64,000 nt of DNA, taken from assembly GCF_000750955.1 (NCBI RefSeq), contig NZ_CCEJ010000001.1, positions 50,197 through 114,196 on the forward strand. The letters run 5' to 3'. The position numbers were made by a program, and so were the translations under genes. Shown one piece after another: positions 1-8,890 of this stretch (position 1 is its first letter; every line of letters begins with the position of its first letter). The notes below the pieces were generated by a model. The model saw only the letters and a list, made by a program, of their open reading frames with translations. It made no database searches and was not told the origin of the DNA. This DNA is from Criblamydia sequanensis CRIB-18. Lineage in GTDB: Bacteria; Chlamydiota; Chlamydiia; Chlamydiales; Criblamydiaceae.

Positions 1-384
1 AAAAAAAAAAAAAAAAAAAAAAGCCTCTATGTTTGTATATAAACGTGTTTTTTTCATATTTTTCGATTCCATTTTTTCTTTAATTCTTAAAAAAAAGAGA
101 TCTCTTTTCAAAAAATTTTAAGTTTCAGCTACAAAAAAGTGTGAAAACCTCATTTTTATTTTTTGGGCAAAAAAATTTTTTTTGGTGAAATCGATTTATT
201 TGTTTTTTTAAAATATTGATTTTCCCTACACTGTGAGGGTATTTTTAAAATTTTTTTCTTTTTAAAAAAACAAGGCCTTTTGGTCTCAAATAATTTTTAT
301 TACAAAAAAATGTTGCACAATATATTCAAAGTCAAATATTGAGTAAATTGTCATGAATCTCTAACACCTTGGAGGAATATAGAC
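1..384. other. AT-rich intergenic region upstream of hctA
   Basis: No convincing gene is seen here. The stretch opens with a run of 22 A residues and is dominated by A and T tracts, including several runs of seven to nine T. Such tracts may bend DNA. A loose promoter-like pair lies near 313-342 (TTGCAC, then TATTGA after an 18-bp spacer), but the match to the -10 consensus is poor and I do not call it. A clear ribosome binding site (GGAGG at 371-375) precedes hctA at the right-hand end. Confidence 0.6.
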
Positions 385-840
385 ATGGCTTTAAAAGATA
401 CGATTAAATCATTAAGAGGTTTGCTTGATCAAATCACAGCAGATCTTCCAAAGGCTGAAAATGGCAATAAAGCTGCTTCTCAAAGAGTACGTACTGGTAC
501 AGTAAGACTTGAAAAAGTAGCTAAGCTTTATCGCAAAGAGTCTATCAAAAACGAAAAAGGCACTAAAACAACAAAAAGAAAAGCGAGCTCTCCTAAAAAA
601 GCAGCTTCTGCAAAAAAACATGCGGCTCCAAAAGCTCACGCTGCACCTGCAGCTCATGCTAAAAAAGCTACAAAATCCGCTGCTAAAAAACCTGCTGCAA
701 AGAAAAGCGCCGCTAAGAAAGGCTCTTCTCATAAAGCAAAAAAGCACACAACGGCTCATCATCCTAGCGCATTAAGCGTAAGAAAAAGCACAGCCGGAAA
801 GCGTCCAACAGCAAAACTTTCTAGAAAGTCAGCTCGTTAG
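385..840 (+). CDS. hctA: Histone H1-like developmental protein Hc1 (HctA)
   Basis: This is the chlamydial DNA-binding protein that condenses the nucleoid when reticulate bodies turn into elementary bodies. The N-terminal 60 residues follow the HctA pattern closely, with MALKDT at the start and then GNKAASQRVRTG and LEKVAKLYRKESIK. The rest (about 60-151) is a lysine/alanine-rich tail of KKAA-type repeats, as expected for an H1-like C-terminus. At 151 residues it is somewhat longer than the roughly 125 residues I recall for C. trachomatis HctA. A strong GGAGG site at 371-375 sits about 9 bases before the ATG. A hairpin follows the stop. In Chlamydia, HctA is a late gene; no specific operator is visible here. 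The adjacent methyltransferase gene matches the CT742-CT743 neighbourhood. Confidence 0.96.
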   Translation: MALKDTIKSLRGLLDQITADLPKAENGNKAASQRVRTGTVRLEKVAKLYRKESIKNEKGTKTTKRKASSPKKAASAKKHAAPKAHAAPAAHAKKATKSAAKKPAAKKSAAKKGSSHKAKKHTTAHHPSALSVRKSTAGKRPTAKLSRKSAR

Positions 841-851
841 TCAAGAGATGC

Positions 852-890
852 GGCAGCTCTTCTTGATAGGTAAGAGCTGCCCTATCTTTC
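852..890 (+). terminator. Rho-independent terminator after hctA
   Basis: A perfect 10-bp stem is formed by GGCAGCTCTT (852-861) and AAGAGCTGCC (872-881) around a 10-base loop. It starts 12 bases after the hctA stop and is followed by a pyrimidine-rich tail with short T runs. Placement and stem strength support a terminator, although the T tract is interrupted. Confidence 0.75.
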
Positions 891-1086
891 TCTCCTTCCT
901 CTCAAAGCTTCCCTAAAAATTTTGAATAATAAATGAAAGAAAGAAATTCTTTATTCCGAGATGGGCATTAAACGGATAAAAAATTCGGGCAAGCAAAAGT
1001 TTATCCACTAGAAGAGAATTCAAATTTTCGATTTGAGAATTAAGATTTTTTAAGCTAACCTAGTTAAGTCCATCTTTTTTTTGTGA

Positions 1087-2520
1087 ATGTTTATGAAAGA
1101 AAAAACTTTGCGCCTCGCGTCTGTCTCTATAGATTCTATTGATAAAAAAGGCAATGGAGTCGGGTCCTCTCTTTTAGACGATACAAGAGAAATCGAGGTT
1201 GTCGTTCCTTTTGCTATTCCGGGAGATATCATTAGGGCTAAACTTGGAAAAAAGAGGAAGGGCGCTTTTTTTGGCAGCATCGATGAGATTGAAAAAGCTT
1301 CCTCAAAAAGACAAGAAGCTCGGTGCAAACATTTTGGCGTTTGCGGTGGATGCAGATGGCAACAGATGCCCTATAGTGAGCAGCTAAAAATAAAAGATGA
1401 GCTAGTAAAACAGATTTTTGAGCCTTTGATCAATGATAAAACATGCGTTCATTCGATCATTCCTTGCGACCCTAATTGGGGCTATCGTAATAAAATGGAG
1501 TATAGTTTCTCAGAAGATATTAAAGGAAACCGTTACTTAGGACTCATTCAAGATTCTTCTCGGGGAAAAGTATTAAATTTAACAGAGTGCCACTTAGTGC
1601 CGCCTTGGTTTACAAATTGCATGCAAGAGGTAAGAGAGTGGTGGAAGAACTCAAATCTTAAAGCTTATCACCCCTATTCAGATAAAGGCTCTCTTAGGAC
1701 TCTCACCTTGCGAGAAGGTGTGAGACTTGGCGATCGGATGGCTATCTTGACTGTTTCCGGCAACCCTGAGTACGTCTTATCCTCGTCTGATATTGAAGAT
1801 TTTGTCAATGTCATCATCAATTCTTCTCCTGTCGAAAAAAGAGGCGGCAATTGGAGCATATTCCTTAGAATCCAGCAAGTCGCTAAAGGGATGGCAACAA
1901 ACTTTTATGAAATGCATCTTTATGGAGCAGACTATATCAGGGAAGTTTTATACCTGAAAGAAATACCCGAACCTTTTCTTTTCCATATTAGCCCAACCGC
2001 TTTTTTTCAACCGAGCCTTCTGCAAGCTGAAAAACTTTATAGCCGTGTGATAGAACTTGCAGACATTAAAAAAGATTCTATTGTCTATGATCTTTATTGC
2101 GGAACGGGAACTCTTGGAATTATTGCAGCCAAAAGAGCAAAACATGTAGTTGGAATTGAAGTTTGTCCGGAAGCTGCCCTCGATGCCAAAACAAATGCGA
2201 AATTAAATGAGATAGACAACACTACTATCTTTTCCGGTGCAGTACGGCATGTTCTTTCCCAAATTAAAGAGGAAGAAAAAATAGGACTGCCGGACATTAT
2301 CCTAATTGATCCTCCAAGACCTGGCATTGACCCTGTAGCCATGCGGGAAATACTTACCTTGTCTACCGGTAAAATAGTTTATGTCTCATGCAATCCTTAT
2401 ACTCAATTTAATGATGTAAAAGAATTCCTTCAAAATGGATGGAAAATTGAGTCTTTGCAACCTGTTGACCAATTCGCTCAAACACCGCATGTCGAAAACA
2501 TATGCGTATTATCAAAATAG
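1087..2520 (+). CDS. rumA: 23S rRNA (uracil-5-)-methyltransferase, RumA/TrmA family
   Basis: An S-adenosylmethionine-dependent methyltransferase that makes 5-methyluridine, probably in 23S rRNA. A TRAM-like RNA-binding region (about 8-60) is followed by iron-sulfur cysteines C80, C86 and C89, with C168 as the likely fourth ligand. The SAM-binding segment reads DLYCGTGTLG. The DPPRPG motif precedes the nucleophile in SCNP (C435). The general-base glutamate is E470 in HVEN near the C-terminus. The length (477) is normal for the family. No clear Shine-Dalgarno sequence precedes the start, and M3 is an alternative start. The neighbour hctA matches Chlamydia CT742-CT743. RumA, RlmCD and TrmA are hard to separate by reading; the cluster of four cysteines argues against TrmA. 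Confidence 0.93.
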   Translation: MFMKEKTLRLASVSIDSIDKKGNGVGSSLLDDTREIEVVVPFAIPGDIIRAKLGKKRKGAFFGSIDEIEKASSKRQEARCKHFGVCGGCRWQQMPYSEQLKIKDELVKQIFEPLINDKTCVHSIIPCDPNWGYRNKMEYSFSEDIKGNRYLGLIQDSSRGKVLNLTECHLVPPWFTNCMQEVREWWKNSNLKAYHPYSDKGSLRTLTLREGVRLGDRMAILTVSGNPEYVLSSSDIEDFVNVIINSSPVEKRGGNWSIFLRIQQVAKGMATNFYEMHLYGADYIREVLYLKEIPEPFLFHISPTAFFQPSLLQAEKLYSRVIELADIKKDSIVYDLYCGTGTLGIIAAKRAKHVVGIEVCPEAALDAKTNAKLNEIDNTTIFSGAVRHVLSQIKEEEKIGLPDIILIDPPRPGIDPVAMREILTLSTGKIVYVSCNPYTQFNDVKEFLQNGWKIESLQPVDQFAQTPHVENICVLSK

Positions 2521-2534
2521 ATTTTTTTTATCTT

Positions 2535-2557
2535 AGGAGGCATACCCTCTTTTTTCA
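2535..2557 (+). terminator. Possible weak terminator between rumA and tgt
   Basis: A short stem can form between GAGG and CCTC around CATAC, extendable by a G-T and an A-T pair, and it is followed by a run of T. It lies 15 bases past the rumA stop. The stem is small, so this is only a suggestion. Confidence 0.35.
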
Positions 2558-2581
2558 AATAATAATAAACAAAATAAGACT

Positions 2582-3682
2582 ATGGAATTTACACTTTTAA
2601 AAGAAGATAGCTCTTCCAAGGCCCGGCTCGGAAAATTAAAAACAGCTCATAGCGAATTTGAAACTCCTATTTTTATGCCTGTTGGAACAAGAGCTGCTGT
2701 CAAAACTTTAACTTCAAAACAGCTTCATGCCCTAGAGGCTCAAATCATCCTTGGAAACACTTATCATCTTATGTTGAAGCCTGGGGCTGAAATTATTGAA
2801 AAAGCGGGCGGTCTCCATAAATTTATGAATTGGGATAAATCTATCCTTACCGACTCCGGAGGCTTCCAAGTTTTTTCACTCTCATCCTTAAACCGCGTCA
2901 CAGATCAAGGCGTCCACTTCCAATCCCACATTGACGGTTCCTCTCATTTCCTAGGTCCAAGAGAAAGCATGGCGATTCAAAAGTCTTTGGGTTCAGATAT
3001 TGTGATGGCTTTTGATGAGTGTCCCCCTTACCCTTGCAGCCGTATTCAGTTGGAGGAATCTCTTGTTAGGACAGAGAAATGGGCAAGAGTTTGCCGGGAT
3101 TATACCCTACATCCAAATCAAAATCTTTTTGGAATAGTTCAAGGCGGAATTGAAGCTGATCTTAGACGAGAATCTGCAAAATCTCTAGTCAGTATGGACT
3201 TTGATGGGTATGCTATAGGGGGTGTGTCTGTTGGCGAACCTGAAGAATTGATGTACCAGGCAGTAGAAGCTTCCATTCCATTCCTGCCAAAGGAAAAACC
3301 GCGTTACTTAATGGGTGTTGGAACGCCTAAAAACATGATAGAGGCCGTGATGCGGGGCATTGATCTTTTTGATTGCGTCATGCCGACAAGAAATGCAAGG
3401 AACGGCATGGCCTTCACTTGGGATGGAAAAGTTCAAATTAAAGCTGCTCGATATAAGGAAGACTTTTCACCTCTTGATCCTCACTTGGATAATGAAGTTT
3501 CCAGCTATTCAAAGGCTTATATTCGGCATCTTCTTAATGTGGATGAAATCACAGGACTTACCCTTGTCACCATGCAAAACCTATCCTTTTATCTTGATTT
3601 GATGAAGAAGATTCGGCAAGCTATCGAGAACAATACCATCGATGAATTATACAAGAAAATCGTATCTCTCTATCCCAATTAA
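2582..3682 (+). CDS. tgt: tRNA-guanine transglycosylase (queuine tRNA-ribosyltransferase)
   Basis: Exchanges the guanine at the wobble position of GUN-anticodon tRNAs for a queuosine precursor base. Family signatures are clear: DSGGFQVFSL with D91, GIVQGGIE, the GGVSVGEP segment, and DCVMPTRNARNG, whose D264 corresponds to the catalytic nucleophile. The length (366) is normal. The zinc site is missing: where bacterial enzymes carry a CxCxxC cluster after SPLD, this one reads SPLDPHLDNEVSSYSKAY, and the fourth ligand, histidine in the usual TIHNL, is replaced by glutamine (TMQNL). The gene sits directly before yajC, as in the common tgt-yajC-secD order. No obvious ribosome binding site precedes the start. 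Confidence 0.93.
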   Translation: MEFTLLKEDSSSKARLGKLKTAHSEFETPIFMPVGTRAAVKTLTSKQLHALEAQIILGNTYHLMLKPGAEIIEKAGGLHKFMNWDKSILTDSGGFQVFSLSSLNRVTDQGVHFQSHIDGSSHFLGPRESMAIQKSLGSDIVMAFDECPPYPCSRIQLEESLVRTEKWARVCRDYTLHPNQNLFGIVQGGIEADLRRESAKSLVSMDFDGYAIGGVSVGEPEELMYQAVEASIPFLPKEKPRYLMGVGTPKNMIEAVMRGIDLFDCVMPTRNARNGMAFTWDGKVQIKAARYKEDFSPLDPHLDNEVSSYSKAYIRHLLNVDEITGLTLVTMQNLSFYLDLMKKIRQAIENNTIDELYKKIVSLYPN

Positions 3683-3695
3683 GAAGGTGACTTAA

Positions 3696-4070
3696 ATGAA
3701 AAACTTAACTGTCTTTTTTCTCGCTTCCTTTTTTTCTTTTGCTAACTTATCGGCTGAGGATCTTGGCAGCCAACCTCCAACACAGTCGGTTGCCCCGATG
3801 ATTGTAACTTTCACAATTATTGCTCTTTTCTTTTATTTTGTGGTTCTTAGACCTGAAAAAAAACGTCGAAAAATCATGGAAGATTTACGTAAAAGTTTGA
3901 AGAAAGGGGATAAAGTTATAGCGGTTGGCATTGTTGGCACTGTGGATAAAATTGAAGAGGAAACCGTTGTTTTAAAGATGGTTGACGGCTCAAAAATTGA
4001 AGTTGTCAAAGCAGCCATTTCAGAGATTCAAAGTCCAAATACAGGTGCTGAAGAAAAACAAGAAGGCTAA
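3696..4070 (+). CDS. yajC: Preprotein translocase subunit YajC
   Basis: Accessory membrane subunit of the SecDF-YajC complex that assists Sec-dependent export. The 124-residue protein has a signal-like hydrophobic N-terminus (about 1-20), a transmembrane helix at about 33-50 ending in FYFVVLRPEKKRRK, and then the compact cytoplasmic domain containing KKGDKVIAVGIVGTV. The RPEKKRRK junction is diagnostic. An AAGGTGA site precedes the ATG, 14 bases after tgt, which suggests cotranscription. It probably corresponds to Chlamydia CT741, which there neighbours nqrF; here nqrF lies 46 kb away. Confidence 0.93.
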   Translation: MKNLTVFFLASFFSFANLSAEDLGSQPPTQSVAPMIVTFTIIALFFYFVVLRPEKKRRKIMEDLRKSLKKGDKVIAVGIVGTVDKIEEETVVLKMVDGSKIEVVKAAISEIQSPNTGAEEKQEG

Positions 4071-4072
4071 TT

Positions 4073-4732
4073 GTGGCAGAAGATAGTGCTTTTTTTAAAA
4101 AGTTGCAAAACCATATGGTGGAGCATCAACTAAAGGCAAGAGGCATTAAAGATAGCCGAATTCTCTCTGCTATGGGAGCGATTCCAAGACATTTATTTGT
4201 TCCGGAGCCACTAAAAGAGCAGGCCTACGAGGATCATCCTCTTGCTATAGGGTATGGTCAAACTATAAGCCAACCCTATATTGTGGCAAGAATGGCGGAA
4301 GCTTCTTTAATAACCCCATCTTGCAAGCTTTTGGAAATCGGTACGGGATCCGGCTATAATGCCGCGGTTCTTTCCGAATTGGCAAAAGTTGTCTACACTA
4401 TTGAAAGGATAGAGCCTCTTGCAGAAGATGCAAAAAGTCATTTAAAAGAGATTCAAAAATCAAATGTTTTCGTCTTTCTCGGAGATGGATCCTTAGGACT
4501 TATCGATAAAGCGCCTTTCGATGTTATTATAGTGACAGCCGCCTCTCCCGAAGCTCCTAAAAGTTTACTTAATCAGCTAGCAAAAGGGGGTAGGCTTGTG
4601 ATTCCAGTTGGCGATGCTTTGACCCAAAAGCTTCTTCGGTACACAAAAAAAGCGGAAGGGGACTTTGAGGTCGCTGTATTAGATTTTGTTCGTTTTGTGC
4701 CCCTGATTGGCAAGGAAGGCTGGACTCTTTAG
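4073..4732 (+). CDS. pcm: Protein-L-isoaspartate O-methyltransferase
   Basis: Repairs age-damaged proteins by methylating isoaspartyl residues with S-adenosylmethionine. The conserved segments YGQTISQPYIVARM, EIGTGSGYNAAVL (SAM site, about residue 85) and GGRLVIPVG are all present, and the length (219) is typical. The start is GTG, with AGAAGG overlapping the yajC stop, so translation is probably coupled to yajC. The gene ends convergently 8 bases from the next minus-strand gene, and no clear terminator lies between them. Confidence 0.93.
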   Translation: MAEDSAFFKKLQNHMVEHQLKARGIKDSRILSAMGAIPRHLFVPEPLKEQAYEDHPLAIGYGQTISQPYIVARMAEASLITPSCKLLEIGTGSGYNAAVLSELAKVVYTIERIEPLAEDAKSHLKEIQKSNVFVFLGDGSLGLIDKAPFDVIIVTAASPEAPKSLLNQLAKGGRLVIPVGDALTQKLLRYTKKAEGDFEVAVLDFVRFVPLIGKEGWTL

Positions 4733-4740
4733 AGCAATCT

Positions 4741-5292
4741 TCAAGAGATATCTAACTCTTCTTTTCCAACACGTATCATCTCTTCTAAAATGTCGATAAA
4801 TGTTTTTTGACCGCTGCCGACAAGCTCAATTGGATTGGTGTATAGGTCAATAAATAAAAGGGAGAGTCCTAAAATGCTTGTGATAATTCTTTTTTCCATT
4901 CCTTTTTTGGTGGTAAAAAGAACATGTCTAAAGTAGGCTTTTTCTTCGACCTCATCAAATTGGAAACCGGGTAAAGCAATCGTTCTATTAATAAAGTGAA
5001 GAAGGGAGGAAACATCAAAAAGAGCGTGTTCTTTCAACTTTATAGGTAGCTCGCACTCAAATTCTAGAATAAAAGCGAGATTTTCTTCTTCGCCTTTTTC
5101 AAGCAATTTTTCACCGAATTCTTGAACTTTCGCTTCAACTTTATAGATGCGCTGTCTGCCTTGAGCATCTTTTCCTAAATCAATTAATAGAAAAGGTTTT
5201 GGATGTTCAGGCGTGCTTTCATAAACTTTTGAAGGAAAAGTTTCTTCATCGGCAATCTTGGCCAGAGCCTGCAAAATAGTTAAGTTATTCAT
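4741..5292 (-). CDS. YbjN / type III secretion chaperone-like protein
   Basis: A small acidic protein of 183 residues from the preferred ATG at 5292. An upstream ATG at 5325 is in frame, but its AAAGG abuts the codon, whereas GGGAG lies about 8 bases before 5292. The C-terminal half has the sequence pattern of YbjN-like domains, which share a fold with class I type III secretion chaperones: a FDVSSLLHFINRT helix, a GFQFDEVEEKAYFRHVL hairpin and a long amphipathic helix. It lies 4-40 bases downstream of the 991-residue candidate effector and two genes from a clear class I chaperone, so a role in binding or regulating that effector is plausible. The family assignment is by pattern only. Confidence 0.5.
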   Translation of the reverse strand: MNNLTILQALAKIADEETFPSKVYESTPEHPKPFLLIDLGKDAQGRQRIYKVEAKVQEFGEKLLEKGEEENLAFILEFECELPIKLKEHALFDVSSLLHFINRTIALPGFQFDEVEEKAYFRHVLFTTKKGMEKRIITSILGLSLLFIDLYTNPIELVGSGQKTFIDILEEMIRVGKEELDIS

Positions 5293-5328
5293 GAAAAAAG
5301 CTCCCTCACATTCACAAGTTAACATCCT

Positions 5329-8304
5329 TTAAACACTTCTTTTCTTAATGCCGCCTATAATAGCGCTAAGGTCTTCCCAATCTGCCCCAAAGAAGGATAA
5401 TTCTTTTGATTCCACAAGATCGCTTAAATCTTTTTTCTCATCTTTACTTCTCTCAACAAGAGATTTAATGTTAAGCCCTGTTGTCTTATAGAGGACGCTG
5501 TCTGTCTCCTCATCTATCCCAGTCACTTGATGCAAAGACTTTCCTTCATGGATTTGCATGATGGCTTGAATAAGATTCGGTTTTGCTTGATTTTCCATCG
5601 AAGCATCTAATTCACTGAAAAGTAAATTGGCAGTTGGAACCTTGCTTGCAAAGTCTTTAGCTCCGCTTACTCCAAGGGCGACTCTATGCTCTTCTAAGTT
5701 TTTAGAAGCATAGGACAGGTTTTCATGTCTTTCTTTAAACTTCTTTTGAATCTCTTGCGCTCTTTTTTCCAGACTCTCTAATATGTCTACCAGCTCTTTT
5801 CTTTGTTCGGGTTTTTGACAATCTTTTTTGAGAAGTTCATAAACTTTGGAGCTAATATTAGGTCTTAGTTTTTCAAGATCTTCCGGTTTTAATGAACCGT
5901 TCACCTTTGCTGAAACGGCTGTTATTTCAAGCTCGTTTAAAACTTTTTGCAGTTTGATTCGATTAAATTTATAGCGTCTGAACTTATAAATCCCTGATCG
6001 GAAGCCTTTTCTTAAACCCCTTAATTTTAAGAATTCTTCCTTAAACCTATTAGGAGCTGTAAAGTAACCGTAAAGAGTTCCGGAAATCATGCTCCCATAG
6101 GAGATAGCGCCAAGGAAGATTCCGATGGCGGCGCTTGCGGCCCCCGGGATGCTTAAGACACCTGTCAACGTTAAAATCGTCCCCACAATTGAAAACATGG
6201 CACTAAAAAATCCAATGACCCCTGTGACAATAGATTTGGCGAAGTAAAAAAGCTGATAGCGCGATTCGATCTTTTGCTTTACCTCGCTCATGGTCTTAAG
6301 CCCATTTCGAATACTTGCAGATAGGGTATCTAAGTGCCGTGCATGCCCTTTTAATAAAGGAGTTCTAGTGGATAAGATCCTTTTAAGCTCGCCCATAGCT
6401 TCTTTCCATTCTGTAAGATCTAAATCCCGTCCTTCTAAAGCAATTCTAAGCAACCTCGCTCTTTCCCAATCCTCATCGGAAAGTGAGTTGTCGGCCAGCC
6501 TTTTGTCTAATTGATCGTGGATCGATTCCAGGAGGTCCAAATCTTCTAACTCTTCTTTAAAGAGCTCAAAATTATGGCGATAATCATTTTTGGTTAGCAG
6601 GTTTTGAGAGTGATCCACTTTTTCAGTTAAAGAAACAAGATCCCTTTCACTAGTTAAAATACTTAAAAGACCCGAATAAGCTTTGCCTAGAGCTATTTCA
6701 TTTTCTTCATTGGTTCTATCAGTCTCGAAAGCTTTATCGACTTCATTTAAAAATTCTAACTCGGGATCCGGCCCATCAGGAGTTTCGTTTTTTCTCTTTA
6801 TGCCTTCTTCTAAAACTTTTTGAAGAGCTTTTAAATTAGGGTCGTTTTGAGACCCTTGTTCGATTTTTTCTTGAAGGGATTCAAGAATCCCAAGCTCTCT
6901 TATTTTTAAAAGAAGCGCATCAAAATCCTTATAGGAGGTTTTGTCTTTAGCAAGGTCGTTTTCTATTTGATCCGTAAGTCCTTTTAAGGCCGTCTCAAAG
7001 CCTTGCCTTGCTTGATCTTCTTTCGAAAGAGCCGCTTTTTTTCTCCTTTCAATCATCGCTTCGAGCTCAAAAACTCGAGCCATTTTTTGGATATAGGCAT
7101 GATCGATGTCATCTTGAAAGGTTTTATCTTGGGTTAAGTGAGAGATGAGATCTTCCCGTCTATAAACAATGTAGGAGAGACACTCTTCTGTTAATAGGTC
7201 TTTTCTTTCACTAAGGACAGTTTCAAAAAGTTCGAAAGGACTTAGCCTATCTCTTCTTTCGATAAAAGATTCGAAAGTCTCTAGTTCTTCACCAAGAAGT
7301 GAAGGACTTTCCTCCGGAATCATATCATTGGAAGCTTTATCTAAAAGATCGATAAAGGTTAGAATTCTTTCCCTTTCATCAGCGCTTAAAGCGGGTTTTT
7401 TCGCTTCCATATACCCTAGAAGTTGAGCTTTAGGCGGTATTAATTGAATTTCGACCTTTTCAAAATTTGCCACTACTTCTTCTAAGGGAACTCCTGATCT
7501 AAGTTCTTCTAGCCGCTTATTTCTAAATTGTTCGCCAACATGATGCACATACTTAAGCCATAGAGCGTCATTAAATTTCTCATTGGAAAGTTTTTTTAAT
7601 AATTCTTCTTTAAGAGGGTCTCCTTTCATATGCTTAAGGTCTAAATCCTCAATGGAAATCCCTCTTTCCTTTAAATAATCAGAAATATCTTTATCGTCCG
7701 TTCCCTCTATTCTTACGAATTCTTTTAAGCCTTCTATAAACTTAAGTTTATGCTGAGTTTCAAGAGAAGGCGATCTAAAGGCTTCAATGCTGCCGCCAAT
7801 TAAAGAACGCTTTTGCCATTGGCTATAGATCGATTGTGGAATAAATATAAGGTCCATTGCAGATGAAACAACCCCTAAACTTGATTCGACCAAAGGTAGT
7901 TTCTTAAAATAATCTAAACCTTTAGCTGTATAGTCTAAGCCCGTTTGAATCATGGAGGGGATTTCTGAAATAAAATTACTAAATGTTTTCAATTCTGTTA
8001 ACCGAACCTTGTTTCTTAAGCGATCGGCTTCTGCATCCAAGGTGGAAAATTCATCAAGGAGGTCTATTTCCTCGTTAACAAAAGCCTCCTTATCATTTTC
8101 ATACAAATCAACGGAAGAAAAACTTGTTATCTTACCGGGAGCTAAGTCAACAGGGGTTGGAAAAACAAGGCTTTCAGGCTTTCCCTCTCTAACAGTTTCC
8201 ACAATGGATTGAGAAGAAGGGGGAGGAATAAACCCATAGTCAGGAAAATCACTTGCTGGTTTTATATTTCCTTTTTCAAGAGGACCGGGATTATTAGTCT
8301 GCAT
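5329..8304 (-). CDS. Candidate type III secreted effector, 991 residues, with hydrophobic hairpin
   Basis: I recognise no enzymatic family. The N-terminal 80 residues are rich in proline, serine and polar residues and lack a Sec signal peptide, as in type III secreted proteins. Most of residues 80-650 is charged and helical, probably coiled coil. A strongly hydrophobic stretch of about 50 residues (about 670-720, beginning YFAKSIVTGVIGFF) can form two membrane-spanning helices split by a Gly/Ala/Pro-rich turn, resembling translocators or inclusion-membrane proteins. A basic helical tail follows. The gene begins 34 bases after a class I secretion chaperone gene, the classic chaperone-substrate arrangement, and it precedes a YbjN-like gene. 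The effector role is inferred from context and composition. Confidence 0.6.
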   Translation of the reverse strand: MQTNNPGPLEKGNIKPASDFPDYGFIPPPSSQSIVETVREGKPESLVFPTPVDLAPGKITSFSSVDLYENDKEAFVNEEIDLLDEFSTLDAEADRLRNKVRLTELKTFSNFISEIPSMIQTGLDYTAKGLDYFKKLPLVESSLGVVSSAMDLIFIPQSIYSQWQKRSLIGGSIEAFRSPSLETQHKLKFIEGLKEFVRIEGTDDKDISDYLKERGISIEDLDLKHMKGDPLKEELLKKLSNEKFNDALWLKYVHHVGEQFRNKRLEELRSGVPLEEVVANFEKVEIQLIPPKAQLLGYMEAKKPALSADERERILTFIDLLDKASNDMIPEESPSLLGEELETFESFIERRDRLSPFELFETVLSERKDLLTEECLSYIVYRREDLISHLTQDKTFQDDIDHAYIQKMARVFELEAMIERRKKAALSKEDQARQGFETALKGLTDQIENDLAKDKTSYKDFDALLLKIRELGILESLQEKIEQGSQNDPNLKALQKVLEEGIKRKNETPDGPDPELEFLNEVDKAFETDRTNEENEIALGKAYSGLLSILTSERDLVSLTEKVDHSQNLLTKNDYRHNFELFKEELEDLDLLESIHDQLDKRLADNSLSDEDWERARLLRIALEGRDLDLTEWKEAMGELKRILSTRTPLLKGHARHLDTLSASIRNGLKTMSEVKQKIESRYQLFYFAKSIVTGVIGFFSAMFSIVGTILTLTGVLSIPGAASAAIGIFLGAISYGSMISGTLYGYFTAPNRFKEEFLKLRGLRKGFRSGIYKFRRYKFNRIKLQKVLNELEITAVSAKVNGSLKPEDLEKLRPNISSKVYELLKKDCQKPEQRKELVDILESLEKRAQEIQKKFKERHENLSYASKNLEEHRVALGVSGAKDFASKVPTANLLFSELDASMENQAKPNLIQAIMQIHEGKSLHQVTGIDEETDSVLYKTTGLNIKSLVERSKDEKKDLSDLVESKELSFFGADWEDLSAIIGGIKKRSV

Positions 8305-8338
8305 TTGTACCCTTTGTTTACCGCCGATTTTTATTATT

Positions 8339-8755
8339 TTATTTTAGGGAAGGTTCTTTCCTTCGAAGTTCAATTATTTTTGCCTTCCAATAAGCAAGAT
8401 AAGCAATAAATCCCTCTATTTCAGATTCCAGGGTTTTTAAATTGAAAGTCTCGTTTTCCAGACGTAAAAATAATACAAGTGATTTAGTATGAGGATCATA
8501 TCCAAATGTGGCTTTACCGGTTTCATTTCCGAACAAATTGCCTTCGAGGGCTGATACCAAAAGATCCTCCCCTTCTTTACCTTTAGGGATGACCTGGACT
8601 ATGGAGTAGATAAAGATAAAACGTTGATCCAGGGATTCTTCAAAAGAGATGATGAATTCATCGTTTACTCTAAGCGTTGTGATGCCAAGATCATTTTTTG
8701 AGAGAGTTTCGCCATACTTTTTACCGTATTCAAAAAGCACATCTCCAAGTTTCAT
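8339..8755 (-). CDS. Class I (CesT/SycE-like) type III secretion chaperone
   Basis: A 138-residue acidic protein that probably binds the N-terminus of the adjacent 991-residue protein and delivers it to the secretion apparatus. The signature of the CesT family is visible: a helix at the N-terminus, then LLVSALEGNLFGNETGKATFG (about 85-105), the strand SLVLFLRLENETFNL, and a closing helix with FIAYLAYWKAKI. I prefer the ATG at 8755, which has AAGGA 7 bases upstream, to the in-frame TTG at 8761. A promoter-like element lies at 8788-8817. Family membership rests on pattern recognition; the substrate is inferred from gene order. Confidence 0.78.
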   Translation of the reverse strand: MKLGDVLFEYGKKYGETLSKNDLGITTLRVNDEFIISFEESLDQRFIFIYSIVQVIPKGKEGEDLLVSALEGNLFGNETGKATFGYDPHTKSLVLFLRLENETFNLKTLESEIEGFIAYLAYWKAKIIELRRKEPSLK

Positions 8756-8787
8756 AAACAATCCTTGTTTATTTACACCTTAACATT

Positions 8788-8817
8788 ATTTTAAATTGTT
8801 TAGTTTATACAAGTCAA
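8788..8817 (-). promoter_or_regulatory. Sigma-70-type promoter for the chaperone-effector operon
   Basis: On the minus strand TTGACT (plus-strand positions 8812-8817) and TAAAAT (8788-8793) are separated by 18 bases. Both match the sigma-70 consensus at five of six positions. Transcription would start near 8781, giving a leader of about 26 bases before the ATG at 8755. It sits in a 129-base AT-rich gap, where chance matches are more likely. Confidence 0.6.
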
Positions 8818-8890
8818 ATTTATTGTTGGTTAAAAAATAATTAAGATTAATTAAATATTAACAAACATAAATTGACTGTTTGAAAGGGTT

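Noticed and set aside
1-22. Run of 22 A residues at the window start
   Set aside because: It could be a contig edge or a natural homopolymer; nothing else supports a feature, so no function is assigned.
412-762. Antisense open frame opposite hctA
   Set aside because: It is the mirror of a lysine/alanine-rich coding sequence, which leaves few stops on the other strand; no start signal is visible.
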